Numbered from the stretch's first letter, positions 18,922 through 28,595 are shown. The stretch is DNA of 64,000 bases from an uncultured Prevotella sp. (GCA_944319815.1 CALUEX010000048.1:140673-204672); one strand, 5' to 3'. The notes: generated from the sequence alone by a model not told the origin. Program-made: numbers and translations.

Positions 18922-19815
18922 TTACCTTACCGTTATGTGAAAGCATCCCTGCTTCACCTCATATTTCACATAACAACGTTTCTTTTCGCGCATATCACGC
19001 AGCACCTCACTGAGCACCCACTTCAAGGTGTCATTGCGCACGGCACGGCGTGGCCGGCCTTCAAAAGGACTGACGGTCTTGTACCTGTTATAACAAATGT
19101 CAAACGTCGTACCATAAAGATGGCATGAATTTTCGGTAGCATTGGGGTTGTATCCCCTTAATTTTTTCACATCAACACGCGAACGGAGCACGCTTGTCAC
19201 TATTATCTGGTGCAACGGTATGCCCTTAATTTGCAAACTGTCATAATATGCACGGCCAATGTCGTTGAGCAACACCGCGGCGCGTGGCACAAGGTAAGGT
19301 ATGCTGTTATGCAAAGGGTCTACGTGGAAATACGGACTCGCACCTACAAAAACAAGTTCTTTCTTGCGCTTTTCGGCATCACGACGGTCAGCCACTGGTT
19401 CAACACCGTGAGTGCTTGCCGCCAACAACTGCACGTCGTTGTTGTCAGGGAAGGTACGACTGAAGCCGGGCACACTGTTAATACGATGCTTCAACTGACG
19501 CCCCTTGTCATCAAAAAAGTAGGTCAAGGGAAACTCGGCCGATGCTCCTGAAGCCTGTTGCCATATCCTGAGACTGTCCGCCACAGGCTGTTCAACCGGT
19601 TGAGATACGACCTTTGATGTGTCAGCTACGGCAACAACATCTTTTTTCCCGTTTGCAACAGACGGGAAGAACAGGCGAACTAACGCCAAGACCAAGACGA
19701 CGGCCGAAAAAGCGGCCAGATATTTATTTTTCGCCACATACCTGCGCAAAGCCCTATAAAGGGCCTTGAGCACTGCGACAAGGGTGTCTTTAAACATAAC
19801 AAATTTTCCTCTCAT
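18922..19815 (-). CDS. DUF5715 family membrane-anchored protein with an M15-peptidase-like site
   Basis: 297 residues. One N-terminal membrane segment (about 31-51), then a region exposed to the periplasm. The C-terminal half has TSVLRSR (208-213), SCHLYGTTFDI (230-240) and CFHI (291-294). This matches the order of zinc ligands of M15/VanY D-Ala-D-Ala carboxypeptidases (SxHxxGxxxD then a late His): H232, D239, H293. I recall the Bacteroidetes family DUF5715; a peptidoglycan amidase/peptidase role is inferred from the motif only. The start overlaps the upstream gene stop by 4 nt (ATGA), so the two are translationally coupled. Confidence 0.75.
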   Translation of the reverse strand: MRGKFVMFKDTLVAVLKALYRALRRYVAKNKYLAAFSAVVLVLALVRLFFPSVANGKKDVVAVADTSKVVSQPVEQPVADSLRIWQQASGASAEFPLTYFFDDKGRQLKHRINSVPGFSRTFPDNNDVQLLAASTHGVEPVADRRDAEKRKKELVFVGASPYFHVDPLHNSIPYLVPRAAVLLNDIGRAYYDSLQIKGIPLHQIIVTSVLRSRVDVKKLRGYNPNATENSCHLYGTTFDICYNRYKTVSPFEGRPRRAVRNDTLKWVLSEVLRDMREKKRCYVKYEVKQGCFHITVR

Positions 19816-20810
19816 TTGCCAGAGGCTTCAGCCTCGCTGCGGATAACCTCGATTATGCGTTCCGAGAGCCATGGACTTGGCTGTTGCCTATAGTCCTTGC
19901 ATATCGCAATGGCAAAATTGTCCGCAAGGCATTCTTCTGGATTTATCACGTAATCGGTATTTTTCCCTACCAAATCATAAAAGTCGGTTGCACGTTCAAG
20001 TGGCACAATCACGGTCTTGCCATCACGCTTCACAGGATTAAAACTACCGTCAAGCGGTATAAGGCCTATCTTCATATAATCAAAGAACGAGCCGCCCGCG
20101 TAATCGCGCTCCGAATAAATCACCATCGTATAAGGGGCTTTCACGCCTTCGACGGTCAACATTGCGTAACTGTCGTAACGGTTAACGTCAGGGTTGGATA
20201 TACGTCTGTCGGTAACGTCTTTAGAGAAACTTATCTCCTTCCCGAGAACGGTGAAGCCTATAACCGAATACATCGCTTTCCTGAACCCAGGGTTGTCGCG
20301 CGTCAAGACATGGAACGTCTCGTGCGCCACGAGCCATGCAAGCCTGTCAGTTGAAACCTTCTTCAAAACGCTTTCGCTGACACAAATGATGTTGCCGCGC
20401 GTGTATGCCCCTGCACCGCCTTCTTCCTCCATCGTCGTCTTAACCAAAGTGAACTCTTTTGGCAACGGCAGGCGAAGGCCCTTGGACGAAAGGCTGTCGT
20501 CAAAAATGCTGAAAGCCTTGAGCAAAGAGTCCTTATCGGCCTCAGTAAAATCGCGTGTACACTTCTTCAGGATACCCATGATTTCCGCACGAGTAGCACC
20601 CGGCTTCCCGACACGGGCTTCTATGTCAAACCGTCCCCAGTTGTCGGTGTTCTTGTCCGGGGTGGACAACATAGTGCTTGCCTCAACCGAATCAACAAAA
20701 TGCAGGACAAATTTATTCATATCACCATCGGCCATTACCTGTATCGACCCGAAACCGAACAAGCAAGACATAGCCAAAGTTCTCAACTTAAACATTACTT
20801 TCATAGCCAT
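19812..20810 (-). CDS. Exported HEXXH zinc-metallopeptidase-like protein
   Basis: 332 residues; the signal peptide ends near MADG (about 28). WLVAHETFHVLTRDNPGF holds HETFH (163-167), and NPEECLADNFA (290-300) offers a downstream Glu, as in gluzincins (HEXXH plus ExxAD). No family was recognised beyond that. It is coupled by a 4-nt overlap to the DUF5715 protein, which also carries a zinc-peptidase-like motif, so the two may act together on the envelope. A second possible start is Met3. The nearest promoter box is at 20837. Confidence 0.7.
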   Translation of the reverse strand: MAMKVMFKLRTLAMSCLFGFGSIQVMADGDMNKFVLHFVDSVEASTMLSTPDKNTDNWGRFDIEARVGKPGATRAEIMGILKKCTRDFTEADKDSLLKAFSIFDDSLSSKGLRLPLPKEFTLVKTTMEEEGGAGAYTRGNIICVSESVLKKVSTDRLAWLVAHETFHVLTRDNPGFRKAMYSVIGFTVLGKEISFSKDVTDRRISNPDVNRYDSYAMLTVEGVKAPYTMVIYSERDYAGGSFFDYMKIGLIPLDGSFNPVKRDGKTVIVPLERATDFYDLVGKNTDYVINPEECLADNFAIAICKDYRQQPSPWLSERIIEVIRSEAEASGK

Positions 20811-20836
20811 TATTCAAGATAAAACAAATCTGAGGG

Positions 20837-20844
20837 CAAAGGTA
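20837..20844 (-). promoter_or_regulatory. -7 box for the metallopeptidase/DUF5715 operon
   Basis: Minus-strand TACCTTTG about 27 nt before the start codon. Confidence 0.55.
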
Positions 20845-21288
20845 AGCAAAAAACTCGACACTCGACGTAAAAGCCGGCAAGTTTTGCTTGCTAAAAATAA
20901 ATGGCATCGCAACAGGCTCAACTTACGTGGGTATGGCAATAACAAAAACGCACTACCAAGAGCAACGGGAACAGTCCCTCGACAAAGGATAAACCTTTAG
21001 ATGTGCCCCATTGCGTATATAACTGTAAACCAAAGACTTAACAACGGCATGACGAAACGTGGCAAAACGCTCGACAAAACATGGCTTCTTGAACGGCCAA
21101 AGGCCACATATTGCAAGACAAAACACCACAAAACGCAAAACATTAAAATTTAGCACGTCCCACATACAGCGCCAACAAACGATGCCATTGTTGCCACCCC
21201 CAACGCAACAAGCCCGACCATCGCGCTCAGACTGAAAAATTATACACATAAAAGAAAGGAAAAACAATGCATATTTAAAAAAAATCCG
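20845..21288. other. Intergenic region between the metallopeptidase and phoH
   Basis: About 440 nt between divergent genes. Many CAAAAC words but no register, hairpin or gene I can support. A 133-residue reverse frame across 20953-21354 is rejected because it overlaps the phoH promoter and start. Confidence 0.5.
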
Positions 21289-21296
21289 TAATTTTG
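21289..21296 (+). promoter_or_regulatory. -7 box of phoH
   Basis: TAATTTTG, a TAnnTTTG match, puts the transcript start around 21303, 20 nt before the TTG start codon. Confidence 0.55.
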
Positions 21297-21322
21297 CAAA
21301 ACAATTCAAATAATAAAGAACA

Positions 21323-22300
21323 TTGATAGAGAAGCACATCGTACTTGAAGACATCGACCCCGTAGTGCTATACGGGGCGGGAAACTCCTACCTACAAATC
21401 ATAAAGGCATTATACCCTAAACTCAGGATTGTGGCCCGCGACAACGTCATACGTGTGCTCGGCGACGAGGAGCTGATGGCGGCCTTCGAGGAAAACATCG
21501 AGAAATTGAGGAGGCACGTGCTGAAATACAACTCAATCAATGAAGAAGACATAATTGACATAATAAAAGGACGAAAGACGAAAGACGACACGTCAAAGGA
21601 CGTCGTGGTCTACAACATATCAGGAAAGCCTATTAAAAGCCGCAGCGAAAACCAACAAAGGCTCATCGACGCATACGAGAAAAACGATATGGTGTTCGCC
21701 GTTGGCCCTGCCGGCACGGGCAAGACATATCTTGGCATAGCCCTCGCCGTAAGGGCGCTGAAAGAGAAAACGGCGAAAAAAATAATACTGAGCCGTCCCG
21801 CGGTGGAGGCAGGAGAAAAGCTCGGGTTCCTGCCTGGTGACATGAAAGATAAGATTGACCCGTACCTGCAACCGCTATATGACGCCCTTGAGGATATGCT
21901 GCCGGCCGTAAAGCTGCAAGATATGCTTGAGAAAAACATCATACAGATAGCCCCGCTCGCATTCATGAGGGGGCGCACCCTGAACGACGCCGTGGTTATT
22001 CTCGACGAGGCGCAGAACACGACTACCGCCCAAATCAAGATGTTCCTGACGCGAATGGGATGGAACACAAAAATGATTATCACCGGCGACCTTACCCAGG
22101 TGGACTTGCCGCACGGTACGCAAAGCGGATTGAGATGTGCGATTGACATATTAAAAAATGTGGAAGGCATCTCTATCGTAAGGCTTGACGGAAAGGACAT
22201 CGTAAGGCACAAGCTCGTCACACGCATAGTGCAGGCATTCGACCAAGCCGACCGTGAACAGGCAAAGGCCGCCACGGAAAGAAGCAAGGAGGCAAATTGA
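21323..22300 (+). CDS. PhoH family ATPase
   Basis: 325 residues, starting at TTG. The next in-frame ATG is about 50 codons inside the conserved N-terminus, and the sequence IEKHIVLEDIDPV right after the TTG looks like other Bacteroidetes PhoH starts, so TTG is preferred. An N-terminal KH-like region is followed by the PhoH ATPase with Walker A GPAGTGKT, FLPGDMKDKIDPYLQPLYDAL, Walker B AVVILDEAQNTT and ITGDLTQVDLP. A cytoplasmic ATPase whose family includes PhoH/YbeZ, linked to RNA metabolism. purC follows by 64 nt. Confidence 0.92.
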   Translation: MIEKHIVLEDIDPVVLYGAGNSYLQIIKALYPKLRIVARDNVIRVLGDEELMAAFEENIEKLRRHVLKYNSINEEDIIDIIKGRKTKDDTSKDVVVYNISGKPIKSRSENQQRLIDAYEKNDMVFAVGPAGTGKTYLGIALAVRALKEKTAKKIILSRPAVEAGEKLGFLPGDMKDKIDPYLQPLYDALEDMLPAVKLQDMLEKNIIQIAPLAFMRGRTLNDAVVILDEAQNTTTAQIKMFLTRMGWNTKMIITGDLTQVDLPHGTQSGLRCAIDILKNVEGISIVRLDGKDIVRHKLVTRIVQAFDQADREQAKAATERSKEAN

Positions 22301-22364
22301 CAACAATACCGCTGCAAGACGCGCAATGAAATACGGATTGCAGTAGGCATAAAATACAACGACA

Positions 22365-23312
22365 ATGAAAGCATTAACGAGAACAGATTTCCATTTTGAT
22401 GGACAAAAAAGTGTTTACCACGGAAAAGTACGCGACGTTTACAACATCAACGACGACATAATCGTCATGATTGCGACCGACAGGATTTCAGCATTCGACG
22501 TCATCCTGCCCAAGGGCATACCTTTCAAGGGACAGGTGCTGAACCAAATCGCGGCCAAGTTCCTCGACCAGACAAAGGACATCTGCCCCAACTGGAAACT
22601 CGCCACGCCAGACCCGATGGTTACGGTAGGACTGAAATGTGAAGGCTTCCGCGTCGAGATGATTATACGCTCAATCCTCACAGGCTCTGCTTGGCGTGAA
22701 TACCAGAAAGGCTGCCGCGAGCTGTGCGGAGTGAAACTGCCCGACGGGATGAGGGAAAACCAGCGTTTCCCCGAACCAATCATCACCCCGACAACCAAGG
22801 CTGACGAAGGCCATGACATGAACATCTCCAAGGAGGAAATCATCGCGCAGGGCATCGTAAGCAAGGAAGACTACGAGGTTATGGAAGACTACACCCGCAA
22901 AATCTTCGCCCGCGGACAGGAGATTGCAGCCAAGCACGGTCTCATCCTCGTTGACACGAAATACGAGTTCGGCAAGCGCGACGGCAAGGTTTACCTCATC
23001 GACGAGGTGCACACGCCCGACAGCAGCCGCTATTTCTATGCCGACGGATACGAAGAAAAGTTCGAGAAAGGCGAGCCACAGCGCCAGCTCTCAAAGGAAT
23101 TCGTGCGCCAATGGCTCATTGAGCACAACTTCATGAACGAGCCGGGACAAGTTATGCCGGAGATAACCGACGAATACGCAGAAAGCGTTAGCGAGCGTTA
23201 CATTGAGCTGTTCGAGCACATTACGGGTGACAAGTTCGACAAAGCGACCGAGGAAGGCGACATCGCGGCGCGCATAGAGAAGAACGTTAAGGAATATCTT
23301 AAAACACTCTGA
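22365..23312 (+). CDS. purC: SAICAR synthase PurC
   Basis: 315 residues. Joins CAIR and aspartate with ATP to give SAICAR in purine synthesis. The start has [11 protein letters not shown], then the family signatures [18 protein letters not shown]-like [44 protein letters not shown], and a C-terminal helix. The length fits the longer Bacteroidetes/eukaryote-like form. It probably shares a transcript with phoH. A heptamer inverted repeat follows the stop codon. Confidence 0.97.
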   Translation: MKALTRTDFHFDGQKSVYHGKVRDVYNINDDIIVMIATDRISAFDVILPKGIPFKGQVLNQIAAKFLDQTKDICPNWKLATPDPMVTVGLKCEGFRVEMIIRSILTGSAWREYQKGCRELCGVKLPDGMRENQRFPEPIITPTTKADEGHDMNISKEEIIAQGIVSKEDYEVMEDYTRKIFARGQEIAAKHGLILVDTKYEFGKRDGKVYLIDEVHTPDSSRYFYADGYEEKFEKGEPQRQLSKEFVRQWLIEHNFMNEPGQVMPEITDEYAESVSERYIELFEHITGDKFDKATEEGDIAARIEKNVKEYLKTL

Positions 23313-23316
23313 CAAT

Positions 23317-23430
23317 AATTAAATTTGAGAATTAAGAATTGAAAATTATAATTACCTTTGCTTTTTGAAATTGGCGTTACGCTGAAAAAGCAAGCCATAA
23401 AATTCAATTCTTAATTCTCAACTTTCAATT
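23317..23430. repeat. Heptamer inverted repeat between purC and menG
   Basis: A 19-bp exact core (23325-23343 and 23403-23421) lies within arms of degenerate 7-nt words (ATTTGAG, AATTAAG, AATTGAA). Inside the spacer, TTGCTTTTT and AAAAAGCAA can pair, so the whole could fold as nested hairpins. It occupies nearly the entire purC-menG gap. Confidence 0.75.
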
Positions 23431-23435
23431 ACGAT

Positions 23436-24173
23436 ATGGCCTACAAGCAGGAGACAATCACGCCATACGGCAATGGCATGGAAAAGAGCAAACAGGTGGA
23501 GACGATGTTTGACAACATCGCACATTCATACGACTTGCTCAACCACCGGCTGTCCTTCGGGATTGACATCCTTTGGAGAAAGACAGCCATAAGGCAACTG
23601 GCTCCATACAAGCCGTCGGCCATATTAGATATAGCCACAGGCACAGGCGACTTTGCCATAATGGCTGCAAAAAAATTGCGCCCTGACACGGTTGTAGGCA
23701 TAGACATCTCTGAAGGAATGATGCTTATAGGCAAGGAAAAGGCAAAAAGGGAAGGCTTGGGAAACGTCATTTCCTTTAAAAAGGAAGACTGTGAACATCT
23801 ATCTTTCCCTGATAACAGCTTTGATGCCATAACTACCGCCTTCGGCATAAGGAACTTCCAGAACCTTGACAAATGCCTGAAAGAGATGTGCAGAGTGCTG
23901 AAAAACGGAGGCAAATTAAGCATTCTGGAACTCAGCAGGCCATTGCGTTTCCCCATGAAACAGTTATTTTGGCTCTATTCGCACACCCTACTGCCGATTT
24001 ACGGGAAACTTATTTCAAAAGACACAGAAGCATATACCTACCTCATATCGACCATTGAGTCTTTCCCACAAGGAGAAGAAATGGTCGTAATATTCAAGAA
24101 AGCCGGATTTTCGGGAGCAAAGTTCAAGCGTCTGACGTTTGGCATCTGTACTTGTTATTTCGCGATAAAATAA
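23436..24173 (+). CDS. ubiE: Demethylmenaquinone methyltransferase (MenG/UbiE)
   Basis: 245 residues. The last step of menaquinone synthesis, methylating demethylmenaquinone with [24 protein letters not shown] is the family signature near residue 25, the SAM-binding loop is [11 protein letters not shown], and [17 protein letters not shown] and the C-terminal [13 protein letters not shown] match UbiE ends. aroE follows after 10 nt in the same operon, linking menaquinone and aromatic pathways. Confidence 0.96.
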   Translation: MAYKQETITPYGNGMEKSKQVETMFDNIAHSYDLLNHRLSFGIDILWRKTAIRQLAPYKPSAILDIATGTGDFAIMAAKKLRPDTVVGIDISEGMMLIGKEKAKREGLGNVISFKKEDCEHLSFPDNSFDAITTAFGIRNFQNLDKCLKEMCRVLKNGGKLSILELSRPLRFPMKQLFWLYSHTLLPIYGKLISKDTEAYTYLISTIESFPQGEEMVVIFKKAGFSGAKFKRLTFGICTCYFAIK

Positions 24174-24183
24174 ATTAAGCATC

Positions 24184-24930
24184 ATGGATAAATACGGACT
24201 GATAGGCTATCCGCTGGGCCATTCGTTCTCAATAAGCTATTTCAACGAGAAATTCGAGAACGAGAACATCAACGCGGAATACATCAATTTCGAAATTCCA
24301 ACAATCGACGAGCTGCCTGAAATCCTGGCTTCAAACCCTGAGCTGAAGGGACTGAACGTTACCATACCATACAAGGAAAAGGTTATCAGCTTCCTCGATT
24401 CCGTAAGCCCTGAGGCAAGAGCCATAGGGGCTGTCAACGTCATACGCATCGAGCACAAAGGAAAAGACGCTATCTTAAAGGGGTATAACAGTGACGTCAT
24501 CGGATTTACGAAAAGCATCGAACCGCTGCTCGAGCGTTTCCACAAGAAAGCATTGATACTCGGCACGGGCGGAGCGTCGAAAGCCATAAACTACGGACTT
24601 AAGTCCTTAGGGCTTGAAACGGTATTCGTAAGCAGGTATGAACGCCCAGGAACAATACAATATGAAAAAATAACACCGGACGTAATAAACGAATATAATG
24701 TTATAGTTAACTGCACTCCATGCGGAATGTATCCCCATATAGACGAATGCCCGCTGCTTCCATACGAGGCAATGAACAGCAAAACGTTGTTATATGACCT
24801 GCTCTACAACCCAGACCAAACCCTGTTCATGAAGAGAGGTGCCGAACACGGGGCTACAGTAAAGAACGGCCTGGAGATGCTTTTGCTGCAAGCGTTCGCA
24901 AGTTGGGAGTTCTGGAACGAGGGGAAATAA
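24184..24930 (+). CDS. aroE: Shikimate dehydrogenase AroE
   Basis: 248 residues. Reduces 3-dehydroshikimate to shikimate with NADPH. YGLIGYPLGHSFS binds shikimate, LNVTIPYKEKVI carries the catalytic Lys, NSDVIGF and the nucleotide loop LGTGGASKA follow, and NGLEMLLLQA is the C-terminal motif. It lies 10 nt after menG. Slightly short but complete compared with about 270 residues in E. coli. Confidence 0.96.
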   Translation: MDKYGLIGYPLGHSFSISYFNEKFENENINAEYINFEIPTIDELPEILASNPELKGLNVTIPYKEKVISFLDSVSPEARAIGAVNVIRIEHKGKDAILKGYNSDVIGFTKSIEPLLERFHKKALILGTGGASKAINYGLKSLGLETVFVSRYERPGTIQYEKITPDVINEYNVIVNCTPCGMYPHIDECPLLPYEAMNSKTLLYDLLYNPDQTLFMKRGAEHGATVKNGLEMLLLQAFASWEFWNEGK

Positions 24931-25010
24931 CGTAAGAAACAAAGACTGTACAAAGGTTCACGATATTAAACATCTGCAACCCAAGCCGTAATACATAAAG
25001 ACATAAAAAC

Positions 25011-26180
25011 ATGAATTCAAGCAACCGCTATATGATGCGCGGCGTATCTGCCGCTAAAGAGGACGTACACAACGCCATAAAGAATATAGACAAAGGCATA
25101 TTTCCACAGGCTTTCTGCAAGATTATACCTGACATTCTCGGCGGAGACCCTGAATATTGCAACATCATGCACGCCGACGGAGCCGGCACAAAGTCGTCAT
25201 TGGCATACACATACTGGAAAGAGACGGGCGACCTGAGTGTCTGGAAAGGCATAGCACAAGACGCCTTAATCATGAATACGGACGACTTGCTCTGCGTAGG
25301 AGCCGTTGACAACATCTTGGTTTCAAGTACAATTGGCAGAAACAAGATGCTTGTGCCTGGCGAAGTAATATCCGCCATCATCAACGGCACTGACGAATTA
25401 TTGGCCAATATGCACGAAATGGGCATCGGAATTTATGCGACTGGAGGCGAGACTGCCGACGTTGGTGACCTTGTTAGGACTATAATCGTTGACTCTACCG
25501 TGACTTGCAGGATGAAAAGGAGTGACGTAATCAACAACGCCAACATACGTCCCGGCGACGTAATCGTAGGCCTTGCCTCGTTCGGGCAAGCCACATACGA
25601 AGACCGTTACAACGGAGGTATGGGCAGCAACGGACTTACCAGCGCACGCCACGACGTCTTCTCGAAGTACATAGCACGGAAATATCCCGAGAGTTACGAC
25701 CACGCCGTGCCTGAAGAACTTGTCTACAGCGGCAGCTATGAACTGACGGACACCATTCCTGACGTACCTGTCAACGTGGGCCAGTTAGTGCTCTCGCCGA
25801 CACGCACATACGCTCCGGTAATAAAGAAGATGCTCGACGAGCTGAGGCCGGAAATCCACGGAATGGTGCATTGCACGGGCGGAGCACAGACAAAGGTGCT
25901 GCACTTCGTCGGCGACAACTGCCGCGTGGTAAAAGACAATATGTTCCCCGTTCCTCCGTTGTTCAAGCTCATCAAGGAACAAAGCGGCACTGACTGGCAA
26001 GAAATGTACAAGGTGTTCAACATGGGACACCGTATGGAAATCTACGTTAGTCCCGAAACGGCCGACAAAGTAATAGCCATCAGCAAGAGCTTCAACATTG
26101 ACGCACAAGTAATCGGCCATATCGAGGAAGGACAAAAGAGCCTTACTATCAAGTCGGAGTTTGGGGAATTTAATTATTAA
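25011..26180 (+). CDS. purM: AIR synthase (phosphoribosylformylglycinamidine cyclo-ligase) PurM
   Basis: 389 residues, the longer Bacteroidetes form. Closes the imidazole ring of FGAM with ATP to give AIR. MHADGAGTKSSLAY, DALIMNTDDLLCVGA, ATGGETADVGDL and GLASFGQATYEDRYNGGMGSNG are PurM/PurL-superfamily ATP and substrate sites, and HCTGGAQTKVLHF follows. 80 nt after aroE. The prfA gap downstream holds an octamer inverted repeat. Confidence 0.94.
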   Translation: MNSSNRYMMRGVSAAKEDVHNAIKNIDKGIFPQAFCKIIPDILGGDPEYCNIMHADGAGTKSSLAYTYWKETGDLSVWKGIAQDALIMNTDDLLCVGAVDNILVSSTIGRNKMLVPGEVISAIINGTDELLANMHEMGIGIYATGGETADVGDLVRTIIVDSTVTCRMKRSDVINNANIRPGDVIVGLASFGQATYEDRYNGGMGSNGLTSARHDVFSKYIARKYPESYDHAVPEELVYSGSYELTDTIPDVPVNVGQLVLSPTRTYAPVIKKMLDELRPEIHGMVHCTGGAQTKVLHFVGDNCRVVKDNMFPVPPLFKLIKEQSGTDWQEMYKVFNMGHRMEIYVSPETADKVIAISKSFNIDAQVIGHIEEGQKSLTIKSEFGEFNY

Positions 26181-26192
26181 TCTTATTTCTAT

Positions 26193-26316
26193 GGGTTAAA
26201 AGTTATGTAGCTAAGAAGTCAATACCGTACTTTAAAGACATTCACTCATGCCATATATGGCGCAAACGACAATGCATTTGTCTTAACTCCTTGACTACAT
26301 AACTTCTTAACTACAT
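26193..26316. repeat. Octamer inverted repeat between purM and prfA
   Basis: Left arm 26193-26222 and right arm 26283-26315 are imperfect reverse complements. Read on the same strand both are tandem 8-nt words close to AGNAGTTA (for example TGTAGTTA, AGAAGTTA, TGTAGTCA, AGGAGTTA). The right arm has one unit more than the left. Confidence 0.75.
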
Positions 26317-26335
26317 TTATATAACAAACAGTACA

Positions 26336-27448
26336 ATGCCTGACAACAACAGCATATTAGAGAAACTTGAAGGACTTGAGAGCCGTTACGAGGAGGTGGC
26401 AACGCTAATCACCGACCCTGCCGTCATTTCCGACCAGGAAAGATACGTGCGACTGACACGCGAATACAAAGACCTCGACGACATAATGAAAGCCCGCAAG
26501 AAATACATTGCGTGCCTTAACTCCATCAAAGAAGCCAAGGACATTCTCGCAAACGAGAGCGACCCAGACCTGAAAGAGATGGCTCGCGAGGAGCTACAGG
26601 CTAACGAGGAGCTGCAACCTAAGATTGAAGAGGAAATCAAGATGGCCCTTGTGCCGAAAGACCCGGAGGACGCCAAGAACGTGCAAATGGAGATACGAGC
26701 CGGTACGGGAGGAGACGAGGCCGCACTGTTCGCCGGCGACTTGTTCCAGATGTACAAGAAATTCTGCGACAGCATGGGCTGGACGCTGTCGGTGACGAGC
26801 GTGAGCGAAGGTGCGGTTGGAGGCTACAAGGAGATTGATTTTGCCGTGAGTGGCGACAACGTTTATGGCACGCTGAAATACGAGTCGGGCGTGCACCGAG
26901 TGCAGCGCGTGCCGGCCACCGAAACGCAAGGCCGTATGCACACCAGCGCGGCGACCGTAGCCGTACTGCCAGAGGCTGACAAGTTCGAGGTGAACATCAA
27001 CGAGGGCGACATCAAGTGGGACACGTTCCGCAGTTCGGGTGCCGGCGGACAGAACGTCAATAAAGTGGAGTCCGGCGTGCGTCTGCGCTATCCGTGGAAG
27101 AACCCGAACACTGGCGAGGTGGAGGAAATACTCATTGAATGTACCGAAACACGCGACCAGCCCAAGAACAAGGAGCGTGCCCTGTCTCGTCTCCGTACTT
27201 TCATCTATGACCGCGAACACCAAAAGTATATCGACGACATAGCCAGCCGCCGCAAGACGCTCGTCTCGACAGGCGACCGCAGTGCAAAAATCCGCACGTA
27301 CAACTTCCAGCAAGGCCGCGTGACCGACCATCGCATAGGCTACACAACGCACGACCTGCAGGGCTTCCTCAGCGGCAACATCAAGGACATGATTGACGCC
27401 TTGACCGTAGCCGAGAACGCCGAAAGGATGAAAGAAGCGGAACTTTAA
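26336..27448 (+). CDS. prfA: Peptide chain release factor 1 (RF1)
   Basis: 370 residues. Reads UAA/UAG at the ribosome and triggers release. The codon-recognition tripeptide is PAT (VPATETQGR), as in RF1 (RF2 has SPF), and the catalytic GGQ lies in SSGAGGQNVNKVESG. MEIRAGTGGDEAALFAGDLF is a family block. No programmed frameshift is needed, unlike RF2. It sits between two octamer inverted repeats. Confidence 0.97.
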   Translation: MPDNNSILEKLEGLESRYEEVATLITDPAVISDQERYVRLTREYKDLDDIMKARKKYIACLNSIKEAKDILANESDPDLKEMAREELQANEELQPKIEEEIKMALVPKDPEDAKNVQMEIRAGTGGDEAALFAGDLFQMYKKFCDSMGWTLSVTSVSEGAVGGYKEIDFAVSGDNVYGTLKYESGVHRVQRVPATETQGRMHTSAATVAVLPEADKFEVNINEGDIKWDTFRSSGAGGQNVNKVESGVRLRYPWKNPNTGEVEEILIECTETRDQPKNKERALSRLRTFIYDREHQKYIDDIASRRKTLVSTGDRSAKIRTYNFQQGRVTDHRIGYTTHDLQGFLSGNIKDMIDALTVAENAERMKEAEL

Positions 27449-27456
27449 TTTTTACT

Positions 27457-27592
27457 GGGAGTTAAGGAGGTATGGAGTAACGGAGTCAAGGAGTTAAGAC
27501 AAATGCAAATCTTATTGCCAACAAGGTAGTATTAAAGCAATGCAGGTATTGCCTTAACTCCTTAACTACATAACTTCTTAACTCCCATAACC
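27457..27592. repeat. Octamer inverted repeat between prfA and pyrF
   Basis: Left arm 27457-27502 reads GGGAGTTA, AGGAGGTA, TGGAGTAA, CGGAGTCA, AGGAGTTA, AGACAA. The right arm (27551-27592) read on the other strand gives GGGAGTTA, AGAAGTTA, TGTAGTTA, AGGAGTTA, AGGCAA. The arms share ends but differ in unit number (five versus four), so they are not simple copies. The right arm is nearly identical over about 32 nt to the right arm of the purM-prfA element. Confidence 0.8.
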
Positions 27593-27605
27593 AAATAAAA
27601 CGAAT

Positions 27606-28433
27606 ATGACCAGACAACAGCTTATCGAACAGATTTTCGCGAAGAAAACATTTCTTTGCGTAGGACTTGACACTGACATCAAGAAAATACCTGAGCACTT
27701 GCTCAACAGTGACGACCCGATTTTCGATTTCAACAAGGCCATCATTGACGCCACCGCCGACTACTGCGTGGCTTACAAGCCCAACCTCGCCTTCTACGAG
27801 TGTATGGGTACGAAGGGCATTGCCTCGTTTGAACGCACGGTGAGCTACTTGAAGGAGAAATATCCCAACCATTTCATCATAGCCGATGCAAAGCGCGGTG
27901 ACATTGGCAACACGTCGGCAATGTACGCACGCACGTTCTTCGAGGAGTACGACCTCGACGCACTCACCGTTGCGCCATATATGGGCGAAGACAGCGTTAC
28001 CCCATTCCTCGGCTACGACGGCAAGTGGGTCATCCTCTTGGCACTGACGAGCAACAAAGGCTCGCACGACTTCCAGCTGACCGAGGACGAAAACGGCGAA
28101 CGCCTCTTCGAGAAGGTCATCCGCAAGTCGCAAGCCTGGGCTGGTGACGACCGCATGATGTACGTCGTAGGGGCAACCCAAGGCGAGATGTTCAAGGATA
28201 TACGTGCCATAGCACCAACCCACTTCCTTCTCGTCCCAGGCGTAGGAGCACAGGGCGGCAGCCTTCAAGAGGTATGCAAGTATGGCATGACACCAGACTG
28301 CGGACTAATCGTCAACAGCAGCCGCGGCATAATATACGCGTCGAACGGCAAAGACTTTGCCGAAGTTGCTGCAGCAAAGGCTCAAGAATTACAAGCCGAA
28401 ATGGCCGCAGAACTTGACAAAATCCAACATTAA
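27606..28433 (+). CDS. pyrF: Orotidine 5'-phosphate decarboxylase PyrF
   Basis: 275 residues, the longer PyrF type 2 form. Decarboxylates OMP to UMP. Visible: FLCVGLDTD at the N-terminus, the Lys-Asp catalytic tetrad region [37 protein letters not shown], and VPGVGAQGG with the phosphate-binding IVNSSRGI. Ends before a strong terminator. Confidence 0.96.
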   Translation: MTRQQLIEQIFAKKTFLCVGLDTDIKKIPEHLLNSDDPIFDFNKAIIDATADYCVAYKPNLAFYECMGTKGIASFERTVSYLKEKYPNHFIIADAKRGDIGNTSAMYARTFFEEYDLDALTVAPYMGEDSVTPFLGYDGKWVILLALTSNKGSHDFQLTEDENGERLFEKVIRKSQAWAGDDRMMYVVGATQGEMFKDIRAIAPTHFLLVPGVGAQGGSLQEVCKYGMTPDCGLIVNSSRGIIYASNGKDFAEVAAAKAQELQAEMAAELDKIQH

Positions 28434-28460
28434 CGGCAACATTCCACACACCGAACGCAC

Positions 28461-28503
28461 ACGCCCGCAAGGCTGCTAATCCAGCTTTGCGGGCGTTTTT
28501 CCG
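28461..28503 (+). terminator. pyrF terminator
   Basis: A 15-bp stem (28461-28475 with 28482-28496, one G.U, 6-nt loop) followed by TTTTTCCG, 27 nt after the pyrF stop codon. Confidence 0.92.
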
Positions 28504-28595
28504 TTATATAAGACGAAAGAATGAAGAAATAAATAACCCATACAGGCCAAGCAATTAAAATCCACCGCGTAACTCGTTCATTTTCAATACATTGC

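Noticed and set aside
20953-21354. 133-residue reverse frame between the metallopeptidase and phoH
   Set aside because: Covers the phoH promoter and start codon, has no family signature and Cys/Phe-rich random-looking sequence.
26594-27352. 252-residue reverse frame in prfA
   Set aside because: Antisense to release factor 1 with GGQ and PAT motifs; shadow frame.
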